Shown: in pieces, positions 1-9,933 of the stretch
How positions within the stretch are numbered: position 1 is the stretch's first letter
Layout of the letters: each line of letters starts with the position of its first letter
Assembly (NCBI GenBank): GCA_022414725.1
Contig: JAJSRW010001511.1
Location: 1 to 64,000, forward strand
Origin: Microglena sp. YARC
Taxonomy: Eukaryota > Chlorophyta > Chlorophyceae > Chlamydomonadales > Chlamydomonadaceae
Direction of reading: 5' to 3'
Length of the DNA stretch: 64,000 nucleotides
Notes under the pieces: model-generated
Database searches by the model: none
What the model saw: the letters and a program-made list of their open reading frames with translations, nothing else
What the model was told of the DNA's origin: nothing
Translations under genes and position numbers: made by a program

Positions 1-3000
1 AAGGAGAAGGATTATTCATGGGTAAGGAGGGGGAAGGGAAGGGGAAGCGGCAGGGGGGGACAATGTTTGTGTGTGTAGAGTGTGACAGGGGGGGGGGGGG
101 CGGGGGGCAGTGGGTTGGCCTGGAAAGCAGTGGAGGGTGTAGAGAGTAGTGGTGGATCCTGTGTGAGTGTGTGTGGTGTGTGTGGGGGGGGGGGGGGGAG
201 GGCGGGGGGGGGGGGGGGGGGGCTTTGAAGCATTTGCCGCCTTGGTACCTCGGGGCAAAGGCGCATGCTGTAAGAGAGTTGACGAGCCTGGCCTTCCAAT
301 GCTTTCGCTGCTGATTCAGTCAAACTATAAATTTATTTTTGACTTAAACCTGTCTGTCTCATGCTATTGCAGGTTATGGTGCAGGCTCGTGGTGTGTTCT
401 CCAGCCTTAGCAGCTGCTGTACTGTAGACCACAATGTTCCCCTGCTCTTGCACATGACAGGGTCCAAGCCATGATACCAGGAGTCAACTGCAAGCCTGTT
501 GTCTAAACCCTCTTTGTCCACTGCTATTGGCAAAGATATGGAGCAGGCTTGGTGTTCTCGCCTGCGGCTGTGTACGTAGACCACTAAGTCCCTGCTCTTC
601 ACGAGGACAGAGGTCCACATGCCATGATACCAGGATAACTGCAACCTGTTTGTTTAAACCTCTCTGTCCCCTGCTACTGCAGATTATGGGGCAGGCTTCG
701 GTTAGTTCTTGCCTTAACCACTTGTATAACTGTAGACCCACATGTCCCCTGCTCTTGCACCATGACAGGGGTCCAAGCCATGATACCATGATACCATGAT
801 ACCACAATAACTTCAACCTGTCTGTTTTTTATTTTTTCAAGTGCGCTAAAGCGCTGGCCAATTTGGTCAATGGAAGTACCCTGTCCAAGCCATGATACCA
901 GGATAACTTCAACCTGTCTGTTTAAACCTCTTTGTTCACTGCTACTGCAGATTATGGGGCAGGCTCCGGTGTTCTCGCCTTTGCGGCTTTGTACCTCGGA
1001 GCCAAGGACGCTTGCTGTACAGACGTTGACAGCCTGGCAGTCAAGTCTGTCAAGCAGAATCTGTTGCTCAATAACAATGACGGTCAGTACTTTGAGTATC
1101 CATGTGTGTAGGTGTAGGTGCGTGTAGTGCCGTGTGTAGGTGTGGGCCTACCTACCCTAACCTACCTACGCAACCTGCCTGCCTACCTAACCAACCTGCT
1201 TGCCTGCCTGCCTGCCTGCCTAACCTACCTGCCTGCTACCTGCCTACCTCCCTGTCTGCCTACCTACGCATACCACCTCTACCTACCTCTAACCTACCTA
1301 CCTACCTACCCTACCTTACCTACTACCTACCTACCTACCTGACTGACTGACTGACTGACTGACTGCTACCTGCCTCTGCCTGCCTGCTGCCTGCTACCTG
1401 CCTGCCTGCCCTCCTACCTGCCTGCATTGCATGCTTGCCTAACTACCTGCCTGCCTGATCCTGCCTGCTAACTACCTACCTACCGATGCCTGCATGCCTG
1501 TCTACCTACCTACCTGCCCTACCTCCCTGCCCTGCCTACCTACTGCCTGCCCTGCCTAACCTACCTAACCTGTGGCATGCCTGTCTACCTACCTACCTGC
1601 CTACCTCCCTGCCTGCCTACCTCCCTGCCTGCCTGCCTAACTACCAACCTGCCTGCATGCCTGTCTACCTACCTACCTGCCTACCTCCCTGCCTACCTAC
1701 CTACCTACCTATACTACCTACCTACCTACCTACCTACCTGCCTGCCTTCCGCCTACCTGCCTGCCTGCCTTCCTGCCTGCTACCTGCCTGGCCTGCCTGC
1801 CCTTACCTACCTGCCTGCCTGCCTGCCTTCCCGCCTACCTACCTGCCTGCCTGCCTTCCTGCCTACCTACCTGCCTGCCTGCCTTCCTGCCTGCCTACCT
1901 GCCTGTCTGCCTTCCTGCCTACCTACCTGCCTGCCTTCCTGCCTACCTACCTGCCTGCCTGCCTTCCTGCCTACCTACCTGCCTGCCTGCCTTCCTGCCT
2001 ACTTACCTGCCTGCCTGCCTTCCTGCCTACCTACCTGCCTGCCTGCCTTCCTGCCTACCTACCTGCCTGCCTGCCTTCCTGCCTACCTACCTGCCTGTCT
2101 GCCCTCCTGCCTACCTGCCTGCCTGCCTGCCTTCCTACCTACCTACCTACCTGCCTGCCTGACTGCCTTCCTGCCTACCTACCTGCCTGCCTACCTTCCT
2201 GCCTACCGTCCTGCCTGACTGCCTTCCTGCCTACCTACCTGCCTGCCTGCCTTCCTGCCTACCTACCTGCCTGCCTGCATACCTACCTACCTACCTACCT
2301 GCCTGCCTGCCTTTCTGCCTGCCTACCTGCCTGCCTGCCTTCCTGCCTACCTACCTGCCTGCCTGCCTTCCTGCCTACCTACCTGCCTGCCTTCCTGCCT
2401 ACCTACCTGCCTGCCTACCTACCTACCTACCTACCTACCTGCCTGCTTGCCTTCCAGCCTACCTACCTGCCTGCCTGCCTTCCTGCCTACCTACCTGCCT
2501 GCCTACCTTCCTGCCTACCTACCTGCCTGCCTGCCTTCCTGCCTACCTACCTGCCTTCCTGCCTACCTACCTGCCTGCCTGCCTGCCTTCCTGCCTACCT
2601 ACCTGCCTGCCTGCCTTCCTGCCTACCTACCTGCCTGCCTTCCTGCCTACCTACTTGCCTGCCTACCTACCTACCTGCCTGCCTGCCTGCCTGCCTTCCT
2701 GCCTGCCTGCCTGCCTTCTGCCCTACCTACCTGCCTGCCTGCCTTCCTGCCTACCTACCTGCCTGCCTGCCTTCCTGCCTACCTGCCTACCTACCTGCCT
2801 GCCTGCCTACCTACCTACCTGCCACCTTCCTGCCTACCTACCTACCTGCCTATTTACCTACCTCCTTACCTACCTGCCTACCTAGCCACCCACCAATCAA
2901 CCACCTAACTATCTTACTAACCATCTTACTGGCCATCTGACTGACTTTGTTGCTTTCTAGCCAACCACCAGCATTTGCAACCGCCACAGCCACCAACATT

Positions 3001-5401
3001 TCTTACAACCAGCATTTGCAACTGTTACAACCACCAACATTTGCAACTGTTACAACCACCAACATTTGCAACTGTTACAACCACCAACATTTGCAACTGT
3101 TACAACCACCAACATTTGCAACTGTTACAACTACCCACATTTGCAACCGTTACAACCACCAACATTTCTAACCACCAATTTTGTAACCGTTACAACCACC
3201 AACATCTATAACCACCAACATTTGCAACCGTTACAACCACCAACATTTCTAACCACCAATTGTGTAACCGTTACAACCACCAACATCTATAACCACCTAC
3301 ATTTGCAACCGTTACAACCACCAACATTTCGAATCACCAACATTTGCAACCGTCACAACCACCAATATTTATAACCACCAATTTTGCAACCGTTGCAACT
3401 ACCAACATTTGCAACCGCCACAACCACCAACATTTCTAACAACCAACATTTGCAACCACCACAACCACCAACATTTGTAACCATTACTACCACCAACATC
3501 TATAACCACCAACATTTGTAACCGTTACAACCACCAACATCTATAACCACCAACATTTGTAACCGTTACAACCACCAACATCTGTAACCACCAACATTTG
3601 CAGGATAAGGTCGCGGTCTATCAATGTGGCGCAAGTTTGAGGGAGGAGGAACCATTGGCACAGGTCAGGGGTGTTTTCACATTCGCATGACTGTGTGTAT
3701 GTTTGTATGACTGTGTATGTTTGTGTATGTTCAATTTTGATTGTGTATGTTTGTATGACTACGCGTATGTTCAATTTTCATGTCAAGATGGTGTGCAGAA
3801 AACAGCTGCCAGCATAAGCACAAGTAAGCTGTGTTTTTGGCAGAGCCCCCCCTTCTGGGGGTCAGGAGCCCCCAGGGTTATCCTCTTGTCGGTTTGTACG
3901 GTATGCAGAAAACAGCTGCATGCATAAGCACAAGTAAGAGGTGTTTTCATATTCGCATGACTGTGTGTATGTTTGTATGACTACGTGTATGTTCAATTTT
4001 CCTGTCAAGATGGTGTGCAGAAAACAGCTGCCATCATAAGCACAAGTAAGAGGTGTTTTCATATTCGCATGACTGTGTGTATGTTTGTATGTATGCAGAA
4101 GATGACTGCGAGTATTACCAGCTGGAGCCCCTCGGGAACCACTCATTGTTGTTAGGCTAACGTTGTATTATATTAGAGAATAAATTTTATTATATTGTAT
4201 TATATAATATAATATTATATTGTATTTTGTTATATTATGTTATATTATATTAGATTATATTATATTATATTATATTATGTTATGTTATATTATGTTATGT
4301 TATATTATATTAGTCGGACGAGCCGTCTCACCAGAATTTCGAATTTATTTGAAAAACTAATATTATTGGGACACTACAATAATATTAGTTAATATTAGTT
4401 TTCCAAACATTGACATTGGCCAGCATTCGGCGGGCCCCCCCTAATTGAATCACCTCACGCCACGCCTCACTGACATTGGCCAGCATTCGGCGGGGCCCCC
4501 CTAATTGAATGACCTCACGCCATGTCTCACTGACATTGGCCAGCATTCGGCAGGGCCCCCCTAATTGAATGACCTCACGCCACGTCTCACTGACATTGGC
4601 CAGCATTCGGCAGGGGCCCTAATTGAATGACCGCACACCACGCCTAACAGAGTGTGACCAACCCTTTCTACCGTGTAGGCTGGGAGGCCAGGCACCACCT
4701 TCGAGGTTGTGGTGGCCAACATTCTGCAGGGCCCCCTAATTGAATAACCTCACACCACGGCTCACTGAGTATGCCCGACCCCTTATGTCGTGTAGGCTGG
4801 GAGGCCAGGCGATACCTTCAAGTTTTTTTTCTTTTCTTTCAAGGTTGTGGTGGCCAACATTCTGCAGGCCCCCCTAATTAAATGACCTTGCACCACGTCT
4901 CACTGAGTATGCCTGACCCCTTATGTCGTGTAGGCTGGGAGGCCAGGCACAACCTTCGAGGTTGTAGTGGCCAACATTCTGCGGGGGCCCCTTATTGACC
5001 TTGCACCACGGCTCACTGCGTATGTTAAACCCGGCGGCACTATGTTGCTCTCTGGTATCTTGACTGAGCAGGTGAGCTGGGTTGAATACATGGGTGGGAG
5101 GCAGGAAGAGGGGAGGATGAGCAGGCGGGAGAGGGGGGAGGAGGGGGAGGGGGAGAAGGCGAGAGAGGGGCAGAGGAGGGGGGGGGGGAAAGGCAGAGGC
5201 GGGAGAGGGCGCAGGAAGGGGGTAGGAGGAGAAGGCGAGAGAGGGGGGCAGAGGAGGGGGGGGGAAGACGGAGGCGGGAGATGGGGGGGGGGGGGGGGGG
5301 GGGGGGGGGTGGGGGGGGGAAGGAGAGGCCGCAGGAAGGGGGGAGGAGGAGCAGGCGAGAGAGGGGGGAGGAGGGGAGGGGGGAAGACGGAGGCGGGAGA
5401 T

Positions 5402-5443
<42 letters not shown>

Positions 5444-5905
5444 GGAAGGAGAGGCCGCAAGAAGGGGGAGGAGGAGCAGGCGAGAGAGGGGGAAGGAGGG
5501 GAGGGGGGAAGACGGAGGCGGGAGATGGGGGGGGGGGGGGGGGGCAGAGGCGGAGGCAGAGGGGAGGAGGGGGGGGAGGAGGAGCAGGCGAGAGAGGGGA
5601 GGGGAGGGGGGGAAGGCGGATCTTACGGGAGAGGGGGGGGGGAGGGGGTTGAAGGGGGAAGGAGGGGGGGGAAGGCAGAGGCGGGAGAGGGGAAGGAGGG
5701 GGTGGGGGGGGATAACTTTAACATCCAATAGCATGTTTGTATAAGGTGGAAATATGTTCTTAAACAGTCTACAGCAATATAAGAATCCTTTTATTTGTCC
5801 ATGTAGGTTCCCGAGATTCGAGTGGCTTATGGAGCTGCCTTCCATGATCTTGAGGTGGAATCAGAAGGGCTGTGGGCATGTGTCACGGCAACTAAGAATC
5901 TCTAG
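1..5905 (+). CDS. prmA: Ribosomal protein L11 methyltransferase (PrmA-like), 3' part of a split gene
   Basis: PrmA trimethylates ribosomal protein L11 using S-adenosylmethionine; in eukaryotes family members act on organellar ribosomes. Exons at 951-1105, 3604-3663, 4934-5071 and 5807-5905 together read through the C-terminal methyltransferase domain: a SAM-binding motif I (DYGAGSGVLAFAALYLGAK), an acidic motif II (TDVDSLAVKSV), the family motif VVVANILRGPLIDLAPRL, the PGGTMLLSGILTEQ strand-turn-strand, and a short C-terminal strand ending at TAG 5903-5905. The N-terminal substrate-binding domain and the start are upstream of the window. The junction between the first two exons only keeps frame if the donor at 1106 is used, and a further small exon between 3664 and 4933 cannot be excluded. 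Introns are filled with tandem repeats, many derived from the exons themselves. Family assignment is firm; organelle targeting is inferred. Confidence 0.85.
60..226 (+). repeat. G-run and GT-rich tract
   Basis: Runs of 12 to 20 G with TGTGTG between them, inside prmA intron sequence. No coding signal; the proline-rich opposite-strand frames are low-complexity artefacts. Confidence 0.8.
222..950 (+). repeat. Tandem decayed copies of a prmA exon edge with its intron end
   Basis: The intron end CTGCTACTGCAG plus the start of the 951 exon recurs at about 361, 521 and 671 before the intact copy at 941 (steps about 160, 150 and 270 bp; the last is enlarged by a MITE fragment). Each copy keeps a GGGGCAGGCT-like start but has lost the reading frame. 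A longer decayed copy at 222-320 matches the middle of the exon. Confidence 0.75.
824..883 (+). mobile_element. 3'-end fragment of the hAT-like MITE
   Basis: The sequence from the T-rich stretch through GTGCGCTAAAGCGCTGG to the terminal ACCCTG matches the last 60 bp of the MITE at 6565-6751. Only one terminus is present. Confidence 0.7.
951..1105 (+). CDS. prmA: prmA exon, SAM-binding motif
   Basis: Acceptor CTGCAG ends at 950. The first two bases complete a GAT codon, giving D-Y-G-A-G-S-G, the glycine-rich SAM loop, followed by LAFAALYLGAKDACCTDVD and KQNLLLNNND. Two donors are possible: G|GTCAGT at 1083 (strong consensus, but out of phase with the next exon, giving a stop) or TGT|GTGTAG at 1106 (weaker, phase 0, compatible). 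I prefer 1105 as the end on frame grounds. Degenerate copies of this exon lie upstream at about 222-320, 372-420, 533-575 and 683-735. Confidence 0.8.
1144..2890 (+). repeat. 1.75 kb (CCTG/CCTA/CCTT)n tetranucleotide array
   Basis: Interrupted tetranucleotide repeat on the transcribed strand of the prmA intron, with a higher-order unit of roughly 28-36 bp (CCTACCTACCTG then CCTGCCTGCCTTCCTG). All plus-strand frames stay open because the repeat lacks stop codons, giving long Leu/Pro/Cys frames that are not genes. Confidence 0.95.
2950..3600 (+). repeat. Minisatellite built on CAACCACCAACATTTG
   Basis: About 25-30 bp units of AACCGTTACAACCACC plus AACATTTGC, diverging along the array. The unit end equals the acceptor context of the exon at 3604, so the array appears to be an expansion of the intron's 3' end. 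Confidence 0.85.
3604..3663 (+). CDS. prmA: prmA exon (20 codons)
   Basis: Acceptor TTTGCAG ends at 3603 and donor CAG|GTCAGG follows 3663. Reads DKVAVYQCGASLREEEPLAQ in phase 0 at both ends, which fits the family's strand after the motif II helix (usually an R/K-V-x-V-x start). The acceptor sits at the end of a long minisatellite whose unit ends in the same ACCAACATTTGCA sequence. Confidence 0.6.
3664..4140 (+). repeat. ~110 bp tandem repeat with exon-like cores
   Basis: Four units carry CGCATGACTGTGTGTATG, a Py-AG-like end (GTGTGCAG or TATGCAG) and a short core, AAAACAGCTGCC to CACAAGTAAG, bounded by potential splice sites. The last unit (4091-4140) has a longer open core. I could not fit it into the prmA frame, so it may be a decayed exon or none. 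Confidence 0.55.
3838..3900 (+). repeat. Short dispersed G/C palindromic element, copy 1
   Basis: A GAGCCCCCC...GGGGG inverted repeat followed by TCTTGTCGGTTTG. It resembles 35332-35400 in both the palindrome and the 3' flank, which suggests a dispersed family. Confidence 0.4.
4150..4320. repeat. AT-rich (TTATA)n tract
   Basis: About 170 bp of TATATTATATTATGTT-type repeats inside the prmA intron. No coding potential. Confidence 0.9.
4411..4650 (+). repeat. 60 bp x4 array derived from a prmA exon
   Basis: Units start at 4411, 4471, 4531 and 4591, a period of exactly 60 bp. The unit (GGCCAGCATTCGGC...CCTAATTGAAT...CCTCAC) is a decayed copy of the exon segment at about 4966-5020 that encodes VANILRGPLIDLAPRLT. 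Confidence 0.8.
4675..4933 (+). repeat. Two decayed copies of the prmA VANIL exon with acceptor
   Basis: GTGTAGGCTGGGAGGCCAGG occurs at 4673, 4791 and 4929 (the last is the real exon). The two earlier copies carry TAA within the reading frame after the VANIL segment. Confidence 0.8.
4934..5071 (+). CDS. prmA: prmA exon, VANIL motif
   Basis: Acceptor GTGTAG ends at 4933 and donor CAG|GTGAGC follows 5071; 46 codons in phase 0. Contains TFEVVVANILRGPLIDLAP and KPGGTMLLSGILTEQ, both diagnostic of PrmA. Two partial copies lie just upstream (starting about 4679 and 4796), and the 60 bp array at 4411-4650 derives from the middle of this exon. Confidence 0.9.
5090..5720 (+). repeat. Purine-rich G-run / (GGA)n tract
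   Basis: About 630 bp of GGAGGAG, GCGAGAGAGGGG and G runs up to about 40 nt in the last prmA intron. Strong G-quadruplex potential on the coding strand. The glycine- or proline-rich open frames are artefacts. Confidence 0.9.
5807..5905 (+). CDS. prmA: prmA terminal exon
   Basis: Acceptor CCATGTAG ends at 5806; reads VPEIRVAYGAAFHDLEVESE then GLWACVTATKNL and stops at TAG 5903-5905. It matches the family's C-terminal pattern of a variable strand, an E-G-x-W-x turn and a final strand. Phase 0 joins it to the preceding exon. Confidence 0.85.
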   Translation, partial: VPEIRVAYGAAFHDLEVESEGLWACVTATKNL

Positions 5906-6275
5906 GCAGACAGGAAACTAGGTCCGCCATTATGCGCTTATAAGTTGGTTGGGATTTGTCTGTTGTTCTTGTCGCAACCAATCTACGACGCAACGGACCC
6001 TACCCATGTTGCATCCATGTAACAATTAAATCAGGAGCACAGGTGGGCTGGCTGCCCATTCAGTACGTAACAATTAAATTCAAATCAGTAGAAGAGCTGG
6101 GCTAGCTGCCCCAAACAATTCAAACCAGAGTCCTGCCAAGTTCAGTAGTGACCGTAACTTGACAACAGCAAACCAGCTGGACTGGACTCGGGTTCGTGCA
6201 GAAAACGGTTTGGCAAACGGTCGTTTGCCAAACCGTGTGCCATCACTTAAGGCACGTAAGGTAGCTTGAACCAAT
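5906..6275. other. prmA 3' flank
   Basis: No gene seen. TGTAA, the usual polyadenylation signal of green algae, occurs at about 6018-6022; this is only suggestive. CGCAACCAATCTACGACGCAACG (split here as CGCAACCAATC and GACGCAACG) resembles short G/C elements at 21.6 kb and 36.7 kb. Confidence 0.3.
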
Positions 6276-6384
6276 CATTTAGCTGCTCACTGTCTTTGGC
6301 AGTACCCTATAATAGATTTTACAGGAAAATGTAAATGCTCGTCACAAGGCGTAACATTGATTCGTTGTATTATGTATCTACCAC

Positions 6385-6495
6385 TTTTCGACAACCGCGA
6401 TGGTAGCTTGTCCAGTTGATATAGGAGACCGCTCCCCACCCGGGTACGACGGGCTCCCTTAACACCACGCCCCATCAGGCGTTATCATTACCATT
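6385..6495 (+). mobile_element. 5'-truncated SINE copy (satellite unit 1)
   Basis: Body from about CAACCGCGATGGTAG to CAGGCGTTATCATTACC. It is flanked by a perfect 12 bp direct repeat, TGTATCTACCAC, at 6373-6384 and 6496-6507, a target-site duplication of retrotransposition size. Confidence 0.75.
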
Positions 6496-6564
6496 TGTAT
6501 CTACCACCAATCAATCCCGCTTCGAAGAATGGATCAACGGTTGAGCTCGTTGAACTTATGAAGG

Positions 6565-6751
6565 CAGGGTAATTCAAAGCGCGCGCTTTTGAGCGGTGAC
6601 TTTTTGACCCCCTCTGCGCTTCAAGCGCAGTTTTTTTGCAAACCCTTGTCGGCGCTGCAAGCAATTTTTTGCGCTTTTTGCACTACAAAGCGCAGTTTTT
6701 TTTTTCAAGTGCGCTAAAGCGCTGGCCAATTTGGCCATTTGAAGTGCCCTG
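6565..6751 (+). mobile_element. hAT-like MITE (satellite unit 1)
   Basis: 187 bp non-coding element. Its ends are imperfect inverted repeats (CAGGGTAATTCAAA and the complement of TTTGAAGTGCCCTG). It is rich in AAGCGC/GCGCTT hairpins and is flanked by 8 bp TATGAAGG (6557-6564) and GATGAAGG (6752-6759). CAGGG ends and 8 bp duplications are typical of hAT transposons; no transposase is seen. Confidence 0.65.
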
Positions 6752-9567
6752 GATGAAGGTGCGGGTTTAGATTGTAGCTAGAAGAGAGCAGTGGGTTTCA
6801 AGCTTGCCTACTTGCTCAGGGACATTTCCATGGGGGCAATGTGCAAAGGCATTCCAGGCGCTCCCACTTTGGGCAGAGCAAATATGACGGATTCAGAGGC
6901 AGCTCGCTGCTGCTGCCCACTTTGGCTGCGAGGCCAGCCCCAAACAACCCCAATCAACCTTAACCAACCCCTAACAACCCTAACCAACCCCCAACTACCC
7001 CTAACAACCCAACCAACCCCAAACAACCCCTATCAACCCTAACAACCCAAACAACCCTATCCTAACCAACCCCAACCAACCCCAACCAACCCCTAAACAA
7101 CCAACCCTTAACAACCCCAACCTACCCCAACCAGCCCCTAACAACCAACTCCAAACAAACCCAACCAACCCCTAACACCCAAAACTAAACAACCCCCAAC
7201 AACCCCAAACAACCCCAAACAACCCCTTATAACCAACCCCAACAACCCCAAACAACCCCAAACAACACCAACCAACCCAAATCAACCCTTACCAACCAAC
7301 CCCAAACAACCCTAAGCAACCCCCAACAACCCCAACCAACCCCTGACAACCCCCAACAACCAACCCCAAACAACCATATCCTAACCAACCCCAAGCAACC
7401 CCCAACAACCCCAAATAACCTCAAACAACCCCTAATAACCAACCCTAACAACCCCAACAACCCCAACCAACCTCCTACAACCATCCCCCTACAACCAACC
7501 CCTTACAACCAACCCCTACAACCAACCCCAACCAACCTCAATCAACCCTAACCAACCCCAATCAACCTCAATCAACCCCAAACAACCCCTTAAAACCAGC
7601 CCCATCTATTGCAACCCCTAGCAACCCCTAACGACCAATCCTAACCAACCCCCAACAACCCCAATCAACCCCAAACAAACCCAAACAACCCTATCCTAAC
7701 CAACCCCAACCAACCCCTATCAACCAACCCCAAACAACCTCAACCAACCCCTAACAACCAACCCTAACAACCCCAACCAACCCCAACCAACCCCTAGCTA
7801 CCATACCACCCCCCTTCAACCAACCCCCCTACGATCAAGCCCAAACAACCCTAACCAACCCCAACCAACCCAGAACAAGCCCAATCAACCCCTTCCAAAC
7901 ATCCCCAACCAACTCGTAACAAGTAACAACCAACTAACAACCCCTAACAACCAACCCCCAACAACCCTAACCAACCCCCAACAACCCCTAATAACCAACC
8001 CCCAAAACCCTAACCAACCCCCAACAACCCCAAACAACCCTTACCTAACCAACCCCAAACAACCTCCAACAACCCCAACCAACCCCTATCACCCAACTCC
8101 AACCAACCCCAAATAACCTCAAACACCCCCTAACAACCCCTAACAACCAACCCCAACCAACCCCTAACTAGAAACCCCCTACAACCAACCCTAACCAACC
8201 CCCAACAACCCCAACAAGCCCAATCAACCCCCAACAACCCCTTATAACCAACCCCCAACAACCCCCTAACAACCCCTAAACAACCCCTAACAACCAACCC
8301 CAACCAACCCCTAACAAACAACCCCAAACAACCCCAACAACCCCAAACAACCCCAAACAACACCAACCAACCCAAATCAACCCTTACCAACCAACCCCAA
8401 ACAACCCTAAGCAACCCCCAACAACCCCAACCAACCCCTGACAACCCCCAACAACCAACCCCAAACAACCATATCCTAACCAACCCCAAGCAACCCCCAA
8501 CAACCCCAAATAACCTCAAACAACCCTAATAACCAACCCTAACAACCCCAACAACCCCAACCAACCTCCTACAACCATCCCCTACAACCAACCCCTTACA
8601 ACCAACCCCCTACAACCAACCCCAACCAACCTCAATCAACCCTAACCAACCCCAATCAACCTCAATCAACCCCAAACAACCCCTTAAAACCAGCCCCATC
8701 TATGCAACCCCTAGCAACCCCTAACGACCAATCCTAACCAACCCCCAACAACCCCAATCAACCCCAAACAAACCCAAACAACCCTATCCTAACCAACCCC
8801 AACCAACCCCTATCAACCAACCCCAAACAACCTCAACCAACCCCTAACAACCAACCCTAACAACCCAACCAACCCCAACCAACCCCTAGCTACCATACCA
8901 CCCCCCTTCAACCAACCCCCCTACGATCAAGCCCAAACAACCCTAACCAACCCCAACCAACCCAGAACAAGCCCAATCAACCCCTTCCAAACATCCCCAA
9001 CCAACTCGTAACAAGTAACAACCAACTAACAACCCCTAACAACCAACCCCCAACAACCCTAACCAACCCCCAACAACCCCTAATAACCAACCCCCCAAAA
9101 CCCTAACCAACCCCCAACAACCCCAAACAACCCTAACCTAACCAACCCCAAACAACCTCCAACAACCCCAACCAAACCCTATCACCCAACTCCAACCAAC
9201 CCCAAATAACCTCAAACACCCCCTAACAACCCCTAACAACCAACCCCAACCAACCCCTAACTAGAAACCCCCTACAACCAACCCTAACCAACCCCCAACA
9301 ACCCCCAACAAGCCCAATCAACCCCCAACAACCCCTTATAACCAACCCCCAACAACCCCCAACAACCCCCTAACAACCCCTAACAACCAACCCCAACCAA
9401 CCCCTAACAAACAACCCCAAACAACCCCAAACGACCCCAAACAACCATCCACAAACATCATTTAGCTGCTCACTGTCTTCGGCAGTACCCTATAATAGAT
9501 TTTACAGGAAAATGTAAATGCTCGTCACAAGGCGTAACATTGATTCGTTGTATTATGTATCTACCAC

Positions 9568-9678
9568 TTTTCGTCAACCGCGATGGTAGCTTGTCCAGTT
9601 GATGTAGGAGACCGCTCCCCACCCGGGTACGACGGGCTCCCTTAACACCACGCCCCATCAGGCGTTATCATTACCATT
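9568..9678 (+). mobile_element. SINE fragment (satellite unit 2)
   Basis: Same insertion as 6385-6495, amplified with the satellite unit, including the same flanking duplication. Confidence 0.7.
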
Positions 9679-9747
9679 TGTATCTACCACCAATCAATCC
9701 CGCTTCGAAGAATGGATCAACGGTTGAGCTCGTTGAACTTATGAAGG

Positions 9748-9933
9748 CAGGGTAATTCAAAGCGCGCGCTTTTGAGCGGTGACTTTTTGACCCCCTCTGC
9801 GCTTCAAGCGCAGTTTTTTTGCAAACCCTTGTCGGCGCTGCAAGCAATTTTTGCGCTTTTTGCACTACAAAGCGCAGTTTTTTTTTTCAAGTGCGCTAAA
9901 GCGCTGGCCAATTTGGCCATTTGAAGTGCCCTG
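9748..9933 (+). mobile_element. hAT-like MITE (satellite unit 2)
   Basis: Copy of 6565-6751 carried by the satellite unit; 186 bp. Confidence 0.65.

Noticed and set aside
1486..2940. Open frame of over 480 codons, Leu/Pro/Cys/Tyr-rich
   Set aside because: Entirely encoded by the CCTG/CCTA tetranucleotide repeat, which lacks stops in every plus-strand frame; no gene-like composition.
4874..5845. Minus-strand proline-rich frame of 323 codons
   Set aside because: Antisense of the G-rich intron and of prmA exons; no motif beyond poly-proline.
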